Shown one piece after another: positions 45,715 through 55,142 of a DNA stretch of 64,000 nucleotides (positions within the stretch are counted from its first letter, which is position 1; every line of letters begins with the position of its first letter). Source of the stretch: Eleusine coracana subsp. coracana (Eukaryota; Streptophyta; Magnoliopsida; Poales; Poaceae). The notes under the pieces are model-generated. The model saw nothing but the letters and a program-made list of their open reading frames with translations. It had not been told where the DNA came from and did no database searches. Position numbers and translations under genes: made by a program. The stretch covers positions 69,614,403 to 69,678,402 of the forward strand of contig CM064426.1 of assembly GCA_032690845.1 (NCBI GenBank), in the 5' to 3' direction.

Positions 45715-47609
45715 TGATCACGAGAAGGATAGGATAGGGAAGCAGTTCTGGGGCTCAAACAGTTTTGGTTTGTCAAGGAGGCGCCCTTCCTCCTAGAAGG
45801 GCACTTGATAAAGGGAAGAAGCCAGTCAAAGAAACCCACCCCAAACCCCGCCCCAAACCACGCAAGAGCAAGTCAAAGAGCAATGAGCCCTTGAACATTT
45901 GAGGGATCTTCGAGTCCATGCTCCCGTCTACCCCCCTCACCATGATTTCAAGGACTACAAGAAGGATGCCGAGGCACTGCATACAGCAAGAAGGCAAAAT
46001 CAATATCTTGTGACTGATACAGAAGCCAGTGACCCCCGATTTCTCACTTGGTTTCACCAAGACTACTACATGTCTATGATCATTGACACGAACCGGAAGA
46101 ACCGGTTGGGCACTCATTAGTAGATTGACTGGAAATACATGGAGGACAAGAATGAATCAACCTTCAATGAGATAGTGGGAGTTTGCAAGGCACGGCATGT
46201 GTATGACCTCATGGGGTTCAACTATGATTGGAATGAGGAGGTCATCTGTCAGTGCTACTCCACCTTGTACATTGATGGACGAGGCTATGTTCATTGGATG
46301 ACACAAGGTGTGCAGTATGTGGTATCCCCCTCTCGCTTGGCTACTTTTTTATTTCAAGATGCTGAGGCAGATGATGCAAGGGACAGGCTCTCCTGTGAGC
46401 CTGTGTTGAAGAACTCTGAGCTGAGATTCATGTATGAGGACCTTCAACCCAAATATCTGGGAACCACTCATGGAATGCAGAACTTCTACTTCACACTCAA
46501 CAGGATGCTCTGGGTGACTATTGCTCCTAAGGTTGGGTATGCCACTTCCCTTGTTGAGCACTCCAGAAATGTTCTTGCTAGGTTCAGAGATGGAGCTGCA
46601 GATTTTAGTGTGATGGACCTCATTACTCAGGAAATCTACTCGGCCTCTTTGGACACTCGGAAGGTGCTACCCTTTGCTCCCTATCTTATGAAGATGATCG
46701 AGACTGAGACTGGTTTGATTTTTGAGAAGGAGTGCAAGCATCAGCCGTTGAGACCTCGTGTGACCAGGCTCACTCGTCCTCATCATGAGACTATCCAGAG
46801 GAAGTTAGCAGCAGAAAAGGCAGCTAGGACAGAAGCAGCAGCACCTCGTGCATCATCCTCCGCTCCTCCCCCCTGAGGCCCCTCGCCGCCGTCCATCATC
46901 TCCCATTGTCGCTATGCTCAAGAGCATCTTGAATGCTTGTTCCTTCAATGCTAAAGAAAACTGGGAGAACAAGAGGCGCATTAAGAAGCAAGTGCGGCAC
47001 TACAAGAAAGACCAAAGAGCTCAAGGCCATGAGGTGTCTCTCGCTCACGAAGAACAAGCTACACAAGATGAACAAGAAGGCGAGGAAGGCGAGGACGAAG
47101 GCCACGAAGAAGAAGAGGGTGATGAAGAGGACGATGAGGACAATGATGAAAGCACCAATGATGATGAGTAATACCTTTCTCTTATCTCCTCCTCCTCTCA
47201 TTCTTTTTGGTGCCTTGATGCCAAAGGGGGAGAGATGAGTGAAAAGGATATTTGTTTCAGAGGCTTTGTAATAGGATAGTGATGAACCTATGGACTAGTT
47301 CCCTTCTCTATTTGCTTTATGTGCGAAACATATTTGTGAACCTTTTGTAATAACTCTATTGTTCTTATGTCATGTGTGGTGCTTGTTTTTTCTAGTTTAT
47401 AGTTTGGTTGTGATGCTTGTTTATTGCTTTATCACTTTGCTTCACACTTGTACACATTTTAGGCACCCTACTTTTTACAAAATATAGGGGGAGCTCCTTC
47501 ACATGTCTTTGTGAATCATGCATATCTTTAGGGGGAGCCTCACTATATTTTGTTGTTCTCTCTCTTGATTATATTTCTATATCCTTTTAATCGATTGTCA
47601 TCAACTACC

Positions 47610-47623
47610 AAAAAGGGGGAGAT
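47610..47623 (+). other. Polypurine tract of element 2
   Basis: AAAAAGGGGGAGAT lies immediately before the 3' LTR. Two further tracts, TATAGGGGGAGCTCC near 47484 and TTTAGGGGGAGCC near 47529, precede it. Multiple polypurine tracts are a Sirevirus trait. Confidence 0.85.
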
Positions 47624-49200
47624 TGAAGATGCATCTAGGTCTCCTAGTGAGTTTTGGTGATTAATGACAAAAGATTAAAATTGTACTAACATGCTTATGA
47701 AGAAAATGTGTAGATCATCAAGAGAAAAGTTAATTACCCACTAATGTGAGAAAGTCTATCCCTCAATAAAAGTGAAAAGAAAATGGCTCATGGTGGTTCA
47801 AGTTTAGCTTTTATGCTATTTGTTTTGAGTCATAGGTATGTCGAACTATTAAGAGGGGTAAAACTTATCTTGCTAGTAAGGGAAACATTGTGCTCAAGCT
47901 CTAAATCAATTCGTTTGAAAACCTAGCGAACAAAGCCTAAGAATCAACCTTTTACTTAGCAAGACAGAGAGTGACGGAAGTTCCATGAGTCCTCTCACGG
48001 AAGTTCCGTCAGCGTCGGGTCCGGCTTTGATGTTAACCCGAGGGTGACGGAAGTTCTATCACCTAGTGACAGAAGTTCCGTCAGCGTCGGGTTTCTACCT
48101 TCTGTACACCTGAGAGTGACGGAAGTTCCGTCACCCTATGACGGAAGTTCCATCACCAAGAACTTCGTGGCTCTCACAGAAGTTTTGTGAGCCTTTTTCC
48201 TTGTCAAACCGAGAGTGACGGAAGTTCTGTCATCTTTTAACGGAAGTTCCGTCATAGCATCTTTTGCTCACTTCCAGTGCTTTACAACGGCTAAATTTGA
48301 ATTGACGGAAGTTCCGTGGGTAACCATGGAAGTTCCGTCAGACCCAGAAAATACTATAATGGCTAGTTTTTGAGCTCTCTCTATAAATAGAGTACCCCTT
48401 CCCCCGTGGGAAGGGTTGGATTCTTTGCCATTTCACTCACTCTTCAGCTAGAGCTCTCCCCTCTTACTCCTAGGCTTGTTCTTGAGATTCCAATCCAAGT
48501 GAGAGAGATCCAACCACAAAAATATTGAATCCATCCACTCAAAAGCTTGAGCACATCTTTCCCTCCCCATCAAGATTTGATTTGCTTGTTACTCTTGGAG
48601 ACTTGGTCTCCTAGACGGCTAGGCGTCACCCTTGAGCTCCCAACTTTGTGTGGTGAGTTGGGGACGTTTGTGAAGGTGTGATTCGCCTCCGGAGGAAAAG
48701 AATCAAGTGGAGAAAGAAATCCAAGCACGATCTTTGTGATTGCTTGGCGGGGAAAAGGGTTGAGAGAGACCCGACCACTTTGTGTGGCTCCTCAACGAGG
48801 ACGTAGGAACTACTTAGTGTGTTTGCCGAACCTCAGGTTAATTCTTGTGTCTCTCTTTACTTTCCCGCTCTTATATTTGTGCTTGCTTATTTCTTTCATA
48901 TTATTGTGTTTGTATCATTTGTTAATTATGTAGCTAGTCTTCATTCAAGAATTTAGGGCTTACATTATATTAGCTTCACTTCTACCAAGCTAGTGTTTCC
49001 TTCTCCTTGTTATCCACGTTGTTCATTGCTTAGAGGAAAGGTAGTGAGAAGTTCTATCACTTGACAGAACTTCTGTGGCGACGGAAGTTTCGTCGACCCC
49101 GACGGAAGTTCCGTCATTCCTGGTTATTTGATTATCCTTTAGTGCTTTTTTAGGATTATTTTTAGATAGCCTATTCACCCCCCCTCTTAGGCAACTTTCA
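47624..49200 (+). repeat. Element 2, 3' LTR (1577 bp)
   Basis: It pairs with 29984-31540, with the palindrome cluster at about 47968-48345, the TATA box at 48382-48389 and a second palindrome group at 49045-49115. It ends at GGCAACTTTCA, directly joined to the interrupted LTR of element 1. Confidence 0.92.
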
Positions 49201-50093
49201 ATGCCTTTTTATTTTTGGATGGGAAAGAGTGCACAAAGAGTGGTGGGAGCCTTTTATACAAAGGGATCAAAAAGAGTCGTTGACGTGTCTGGACACCCCG
49301 CACCGGCACTGCCGATCGAGCCATCGGCACTGCCGGTAGGGTTTCTGACACACTGTCATAGATCTGCTGGGGAGAATCTGGCCCGCACCAGCACTGCCGA
49401 TCAAGGCATCGACACTGCCGATAAGGCAGCCACAGAGAACAAGGAGCTTCTGGGGACCCTGATCGGCATTGCTGGTAAGGCAGATCGGCACTGCCGATTA
49501 GCTACAGACTGAGCCAGATAGAAAGAGTAGCTTTCTGGGAGAGCCGACCGGCACTGCCGATGGGACCATCGGCACTGCCATGAGCTACAGCCAGAGAGCC
49601 AAGGAGACCAAACTTTCCTGGAAGGGGTGATCGGCACTACCGATGGAGCCACCGACACTGCCGATGCTGGCAAGACAGAAGCCAGAGAAGTGTCTGGACA
49701 TCACAGCGCCTCTGGGAGGATTGATCGGCACTGCCGGTGAGGATCACCGGCACTGCCAATGAAGATAGAAATCAGAGGGCGACAGAACTGTAAATTGGGG
49801 AAATTTTGAGCATTTGACTTTACCAAACTTTATAGATTATACCCCTCTTAATAGTACGGTTTACCTATACTCAAGATTAAAAAGAAAAACAACACGGATC
49901 CTTCATTGTTGAGTGAATATTGGACTTTAACTTGAGCCAAATGATCGTCTTCTTTTCCCTTCTTTGTTTAAATGCTTTTCATTCTTCAAAAGAGATAGTC
50001 ATCTACACACATACTCAATAAAAACATTAGTCTATTCTAAATTGTATTGACGTCAATCTCCAAAACAAAATCAGGGGCCTAGATGTACTTTCA
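49201..50093 (-). repeat. Element 1, 5' LTR, right portion
   Basis: It resumes the LTR of element 1 at ATGCCTTTTT and aligns with 18100-18972 of the 3' LTR. It carries the ATCGGCACTGCCGAT-type palindromes at 49300-49765. It ends TTTCA, followed by the target duplication ATAAG. Confidence 0.9.
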
Positions 50094-50107
50094 ATAAGAA
50101 AAATATA

Positions 50108-50402
50108 CTCCCTCCATACTTAAAAAAGAAGTTGTTTAAGACATGATTTAGCATACCAATGACTCATTAATTAGAAAGCTTTTTCCTTCTCTATCTTTAT
50201 TAAAGACGTCTTGGAACTAACCCAGTCAATAATATGTGCTTAGGTGAGTGGTTGCTGCTATATAGCAGAAGTGCTCAACCTATGAGGTTCCTGGTTTAAT
50301 TCCTCACAACTATAATATTGTTTTGCTTATCAAAGAAAATGACTTGCTTTTGTAAAATTGGCAATAGATCCAAAACGACTTTCTTCTGAAGTATGGAGGG
50401 AG
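50108..50402. mobile_element. Stowaway-like MITE with tRNA-like interior
   Basis: The inverted ends CTCCCTCCATACTT and AAGTATGGAGGGAG are flanked by TA on both sides (50106-50107 and 50403-50404), the Stowaway/Tc1-mariner signature. The 295-bp interior contains TAGGTGAGTGG (50241-50251) and GGTTTAATTCC (50293-50303), which resemble RNA polymerase III A and B boxes. Confidence 0.8.
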
Positions 50403-51063
50403 TATGTTTTTTTATGAATTGAAAAGAAGTGTGCTTTTGAGAGCAACTGATCTCATGTGAAAAAAGGCTTTATGTGCGTATAATTGTGCGTGCATAAAAA
50501 AGGCCGCCCCTCACCTGGGCCGGAGCTGACAACGATCAACGCGTCAGAAATGTACAAGAGCTTCACCATTGACTGTTGTGCTTTTCTGGAGTCTTGCTCA
50601 TTCTTCTGAACCTAATTTTACGCTTGACAACATTAATCAGGTATGCCTTCTTACTCATGGAAGGGAAGTGCTTTTGTCCGCAGGTTTTCACCTGTCCCTG
50701 TTCCATCTATATTCTTGGAGGTATCTGCAAGACTGTAACTACAAAATGATGAGGATGTTGTCTTCTTTGCTAGTACCTTGTCTTTTTATAGGGTCTGCAA
50801 ATATGATGAAACTGAAACCAAGCATATTCAGTATTCCACCACAATATGGGTGGTTGAGGATCATGATTTCGGACAAGAATGTCGGTTTTTTCAATCATGC
50901 TTGTCTCAATGAATGTCCTACTTTGAATAATGGCCAAATTTGTCTGAATGGAAGTAGTGGCCTTGCTTGAATAGTTCAGTTCGCTGATTATTCACTTGAG
51001 AACATGACTTTGCTTCGTGATATCAGTAATTGATTTTGAAGCAAAACCAAATAGTATACAGAC
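50403..51063. other. Unassigned sequence between MITE and plastid insertion
   Basis: It contains a 62-bp motif (50463-50525) that recurs at 55151-55213. A 133-codon ORF at 50569-50970 (+) has no recognisable domain and is not called a gene. Confidence 0.5.
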
Positions 51064-51856
51064 TGTTAGACAGGCGGGGTGGAAACTGGAAACTACGGTA
51101 GGGGCAGAGGGAATTTCCGGTGGAGCGGTGAAATGCATTGAGATCGGAAAGAACACCAACGATGAAAGCACTCTGCTGGGCCGGCACTGACACTGAGAGA
51201 CGAAAGCTATAGAGACCCCAGTAGTCCTAGCCATAAATGATGGATACTAGGTGTTGTGCGACTCGACCCGTGCAGTGCCGTAGCTAACGCTTTATCCCGC
51301 ATGGGAAGTACGTTCGCAAGAATGAAACTCAAAGGAATTGACGGGGGTCTGCACAAGCGGTGGAGCATGTGGTTTAATTTGATAGAAAGCAAAGAACCTT
51401 ACCAGGGCTTGACATGCCGCAAATCCTCTTGAAAGAGAGGGGTGCCCTCAGGAACGCGAACATAGGTGGTGCATGGCTGTCATTAGCTTGTGTTGCAAGG
51501 TGTTGGGTTAAGTCTCGCAACGAGTGCAACCCTCGTATTTAGTTACCACTATGAGTTTGGAACCCTGAACAGATCGTCGGTGTTAAGCCAGAGGAAGGAG
51601 AAGATGAGACCACGTCATCATGTCCCTTATGCCCTGGGCGACACACGTGCTACAATGGGCGGGACAAAGGGTCATGATCTCGTGAAGGTTAGCTAACTCC
51701 AAAAACCCGTCCTCAGTTTGGATTGCAGGCTGCAACTCGTCTGCATGAAGCAGGAATCACCAGTAATCGTCGGTCAGCCATATGGCAGTGAATCCATTCC
51801 TAGGCCTTGTACACACCGCCCGTCACACTATAGGAGCTGACCAGGTTTAAAGCCTA
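51064..51856 (+). pseudogene. Nuclear plastid DNA: 3' half of 16S rRNA
   Basis: The sequence follows the 3' half of chloroplast 16S rRNA: GGTGGAGCGGTGAAATGC, CAAAGGAATTGACGGGG, GCATGTGGTTTAATT, CACACGTGCTACAATGG and TTGTACACACCGCCCGTCAC. Many C-to-T and G-to-A changes and several deletions (for example around 51212, where the segment before CAGTAGTCC is shortened) show that it is an old nuclear copy, not a working rRNA gene. It ends near 51856 before the anti-Shine-Dalgarno end. Confidence 0.93.
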
Positions 51857-52611
51857 AGCGCCATCCCGAGATTGGACTCGAGGGATGATAAGACCCGAGC
51901 GGTTTAATCCCGCCAGGAAACTCTATCCTATCCCACTAGGATATAGGATAGTACTATTACTAAGAGAAAGTGTTATCTTTTCTTTAATAAAAAAACACTC
52001 CCTCCGTCCCAATTTACTTGTCATTCTGGAGTTGTTTATTGTTGTCCAAGTTTATTGTACATTCTCTGAACCTGCACATACGTGTTATCCAGATTCAAAG
52101 AATGTTTAATGAATCCGGTAAAGAGCTAGAATGATAAGTAATTTGAGACAGAGGGAGTAATACTTTCATAAGAATGATGTTTGATGTTGTGCCCCCTCCC
52201 CCGGCCTACTGAGCTAACTACCCGTATTTGATATATGAGGGGTGCCCATCCTCTGCTTCACCTCCCGGATAGGTACGAAAATACGGAAACCAAGAATGCA
52301 GTGAGTGTAGGGAAATACTAGGCAACTACTCTAGCCTAGTATATCTCGGAGGGAACAAATGGAAGCCAACACAACAGTGTTAAAACTAGATTGTTCCTTT
52401 CTCTCGGTCTTGCTAAAAGTTGTAAGTTTACTAGCAAATAGGAGAGATAGAAGACAGAGTAAGAACAGTTGATCAACACCTTGATAGCCAAAGTAGAGTT
52501 GATCGACTTAGTAGTCTCTTCAAGGTCTGAAAATAGTAGGTTGAGCCTTTCAAAGTTTTTAATAGATGGCTCAACCCTTCTATGTCCTTTTTCTTTTGCT
52601 TTTTTCTTTTA
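51857..52611. other. Sequence between the two plastid-derived segments
   Basis: It holds a short MITE (51998-52157) and otherwise unrecognised sequence. It may be rearranged organelle DNA, because it is framed by plastid segments, but I could not match it. No ORF is supported. Confidence 0.4.
51998..52157. mobile_element. Short Stowaway-like MITE (160 bp)
   Basis: The ends CTCCCTCCGTCCCAATTTACTT and the inverted AAGTAATTTGAGACAGAGGGAG fit the common grass CTCCCTCCGTCCC Stowaway type. The right flank is TA and the left flank CA, so one side of the duplication has probably mutated. Confidence 0.7.
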
Positions 52612-53031
52612 GAAAAAAAATTAGCCTCCTACCTTGGAAAATTATAGAGTTACCCCACGGGGAATTAGCTGCCCCCATGAATGATAAAAATAGTACTGTT
52701 GCTTTAGCTTTACTCACATCAGCGGCATATTTTTATGTGGGTCTTAGCAAAAAAGGGTTGAGTTATTTTGACAAATATATTAAACCAACCCCAATCCTTT
52801 TACCAATTAACATCCTAGAAGATTTCACAAAACCTTTATCGCTTAGTTTTTTTACTTTTCAGAAATATATTGGCGGATGAATTAGTCGTTGTTGTTCTTG
52901 TTTGTTTAGTCCCCTTAGTAGTTCCTATACCGGTCATGTTTTTTGGATTATTTACAAGCGGTATTCAAGATCTTATTTTTACAACATTAGCCGCAACCTA
53001 TATAGGTGAATCTATGGAAGGTCATCATTGA
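52612..53031 (+). pseudogene. atpI: Nuclear plastid DNA: 3' part of atpI (ATP synthase CF0 subunit a)
   Basis: The frame reads LLPWKIIELPHGELAAPMND, then YFYVGLSKKGLSYFDKYIKP and PTPILLPINILEDFTKP, which is the C-terminal part of chloroplast ATP synthase subunit a. An indel near 52850 shifts the frame. The remaining sequence up to ESMEGHH and the stop at 53029-53031 is still readable in another frame. The 5' part of the gene is absent. atpI lies far from 16S rRNA in the plastid genome, so the two segments were joined by rearrangement or separate transfers. Confidence 0.9.
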
Positions 53032-53797
53032 ATTGACTAATTTTCAAAAATTGTCTCTCTTTTTAGCTTAGCCCAATTCATTCATGGTTGCAAATAATCC
53101 TCCTGGTTAGAAAACTAACTAGTTCAAACTGTGTATAAATATATAACCTAGAGTTGTAGGAGAGAGAATAGACTATATCCTTAATGTGTGAAAACAAACA
53201 AGGAAGACCTGTGACACTGTCTAAAAATGCTTTAGGAAAAATTATTCGAGGTTAATATGCATTGACAACGACAGAACTATCTTTTTTTTTTGAACGAAAT
53301 GACACAACTATCTTGAGAGCATATGAAGTTTAGTGTTGTCATTACCCCACTCAGTCGCAGTGTGCGCGGATTGGGAACATTCTCAGCTTCATCTGCATCA
53401 GCCGCTACAGGTTGCATTGCAATTCATTCTTATCTGACTCAGCATGGAGTCAGAACAGTTTAGATGCTTCTCTGCAGTCTCCACTCATCTTTCCAAGGTC
53501 CTATTTTGTTTTTCAAGATCGTTGCACTCATCAGAGTTTGGAGACCTGAAGAACAGAACACTCTTCTCCTTGATCTTGGGTGCTGACAAAAAGAGGTCTC
53601 TCAGGTAGTCGTTAGTCAGGTACCTATAACTCTGCTTTGCAACGTTCGCTAACTCCAAGAATTATTTCAGCAATCCTGACAGCATTTCACTAGCCTGACT
53701 CTAGACTGACCACAAGCATCCACCAGAAGTAAGAACTTGAATTTATCTGTGATCTTGATCAAATAGGAAGGCAAGTGCATTGCTGATGCTGACTTTG
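53032..53797. other. Unassigned sequence
   Basis: No coding region could be supported. The stretch at 53440-53800 has coding-like composition on the minus strand but contains stops in every frame; it may be a decayed gene fragment of unknown type. Confidence 0.4.
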
Positions 53798-53990
53798 ATC
53801 GTACTCTGTGCTGTATGGTTCGTGGCACGATTTATCGTCGAAGGAACAATTGCATTTACTGTCGCCCACTGCCTACTCGCATTTCATTCGTTCATCTTGA
53901 GGTTTTGAATGATCGATTGCCCGATACGCGTGAAAAATACGAAATAACTGCGATTGACGCCACCGGCAATGTCTAACTTTGATTCAAACA
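53798..53990 (+). repeat. Duplicated segment, copy 2 (partner at 16803-17000)
   Basis: It matches the upstream flank of the RING-H2 gene over about 190 bp, including a perfect run of about 50 bp. The RING-H2 coding sequence itself is not repeated next to it. Confidence 0.85.
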
Positions 53991-54709
53991 ACCAAAGGGT
54001 GCATTTGGAATGGACGAATTTCACAGGATTTTTTAAGGATTCGATTCGTATAAAAAATTTCCTACACACAACCTTTTATCTGTAATAAGAAAGATGAAGG
54101 AAAACTTTCATAGGATTGTATTTCTGAGGTTGATTTCATAGGAAAAGAAGCAAGATCGAGCTCTGAACTCTTGGAAACTTTCCTATGCCAAAGTAAAACA
54201 TATGCTCGCGTCACCCGTTGTTATTAGCACTAATTGTGGTGTTCGATGAATGATGTACTACTTCTCTCTCTCCACCAAAACCATTCCCATCCTTCCAAAA
54301 ATAAGAAAACTGATCTTGTTTCTGACACAATGCTGCTGATTTAAAGTCAAACCTCTTGTTGAATGCAGTGAACAAGACAATAGTTTCTTATACTATTAAT
54401 CTTCTAAACAACACTACTATTAATCTTCTAAACATCTAAACAACATTACATCAAATAACAACTTATTCAAGTGCAAAATGAGAGGAAACTAGCTGTGTGT
54501 GATTTCCTTTGTTTTCCTATAGTGTTGTCAAAGGGCTTTTTTTTTTCATATTTCTGTGTTTTCAAATCCTATAAGATTAAAAAAGGTATGCTACTACTTC
54601 AATTTCTATGTTTTTCCTATTTATACGTTTATTCTATCTTGTATTTCAAAGAAAGCCTAAAAGTGTGTTTTTGTAGAGATTGGTTGTAAACGAACAAAAA
54701 TACTACTAT
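53991..54709. other. AT-rich unassigned sequence
   Basis: No gene, RNA or clear terminal repeats were found. One local tandem repeat (ACTATTAATCTTCTAAACA, about 54400-54440) is visible. Confidence 0.4.
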
Positions 54710-55045
54710 GGCCCTGTTTGAATACTCTAACAGTGTTAGAAGTTAGAGTTAGTTTCTAGCTCATGACTAACTCTGAACTAACTCTAACTCTTGAGTTGTT
54801 TGGATGCAAGGGTTAGATTGATAATAAAGATACTAATGTAATCATTTGTCTCCTTTGAGGATAGAGGAAAAATTACCTTTTCAGTAGACCTCACTCAAAC
54901 TAACTCCAATTAACACCTCTTGGATGGGATAGTTTTTTTGGATGGGTTAGATGTAACTAGCCCAAATTAACCCTCCCTCCCTGTTTGAAGGTTTTAGGGC
55001 TAATTGTGCTCAAACTAACTCTCACCCATGAATCTAAACATGGCC
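54710..55045. mobile_element. MITE-like element with GGCCCTGTTTG ends
   Basis: The left end GGCCCTGTTTGAATAC pairs imperfectly with the inverted right end GAATCTAAACATGGCC. The interior has several copies of AACTCTAACT/AGTTAGAGTTAG in both orientations. The target duplication is unclear (TAT on the left, TAA on the right). It could be a Tourist- or hAT-type MITE. Confidence 0.5.
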
Positions 55046-55142
55046 TAAGCTTTATATGAACTAAAAAAATAGTACTATGTTTGGGAGCAACTATAAAATT
55101 GATTTTCTGGCAGAGAAAAAAATATGATAGTCAAAACCACTG

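Larger units (their letters stand above)
37792..47171 (+). pseudogene. Element 2 third ORF (Sirevirus ORF3), split by element 3
   Basis: The N-terminal part is 37792-37922 (MARTKIVSNDPSVHEE, acidic). The frame resumes at 45715 after element 3 and soon meets stops. A long open part follows at 46139-46876, then a coiled, acidic tail in another frame to 47171. The core has FNYDWNEEVICQCYSTLY, then NRMLWVTIAPKVG, FSVMDLI and APYLMKMIE. It is related to the third ORF of element 1 and reminiscent of the plant-transposon-protein or mobile-domain-like ORFs annotated in plant genomes. No signal peptide or obvious fusion segment was seen, so an envelope role is unproven. Confidence 0.6.
29984..49200 (+). 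mobile_element. Element 2: Sirevirus-like Ty1-copia retrotransposon nested in element 1
   Basis: LTRs at 29984-31540 and 47624-49200 start TGAAGATGCATCTAGGT and end GGCAACTTTCA. The element is plus-oriented, with gag, protease, integrase, RT, RNase H and a third ORF in that order, a tRNA-Met primer site and a polypurine tract AAAAAGGGGGAGAT. It is about 11.4 kb without element 3. It sits in the 5' LTR of element 1: joining the flanks restores the sequence seen at 18095-18115. Only AT is shared by both junctions, so the usual 5-bp duplication has lost bases on the right. Pol and ORF3 are broken, so the element is dead. Confidence 0.9.
17388..50093 (-). mobile_element. Element 1: Sirevirus-type Ty1-copia LTR retrotransposon, host of the nest
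   Basis: The element runs right to left, with a 3' LTR at 17388-18972 and a 5' LTR split into 29225-29983 and 49201-50093. Both LTRs start TGAAAGTTGCCTAG and end CTTTCA. A perfect 5-bp duplication ATAAG flanks the whole structure (17383-17387 and 50094-50098). The order gag, protease, integrase, RT, RNase H is Ty1-copia. Long LTRs, a tRNA-Met-like primer site, the AAAAAGGGGGAGAT polypurine tract, a coiled-coil gag tail and an extra ORF after pol are Sirevirus traits. After subtracting insertions the element is about 12 kb. It is interrupted by element 2 and by two hAT-like elements, and its ORFs carry stops, so it is not autonomous. It is the oldest member of the nest. Confidence 0.9.

Noticed and set aside
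46139..46876. Calling ORF3 a retroviral envelope gene
   Set aside because: The position fits the Sirevirus env-like ORF, but no signal peptide, fusion segment or membrane anchor is convincing; left as unknown.
50569..50970. 133-codon ORF on the plus strand
   Set aside because: No recognisable motif, atypical composition, and located among repeat remnants.
51064..51856. Functional 16S rRNA gene
   Set aside because: Only the 3' half is present, with many substitutions and deletions; it is a nuclear plastid DNA remnant.
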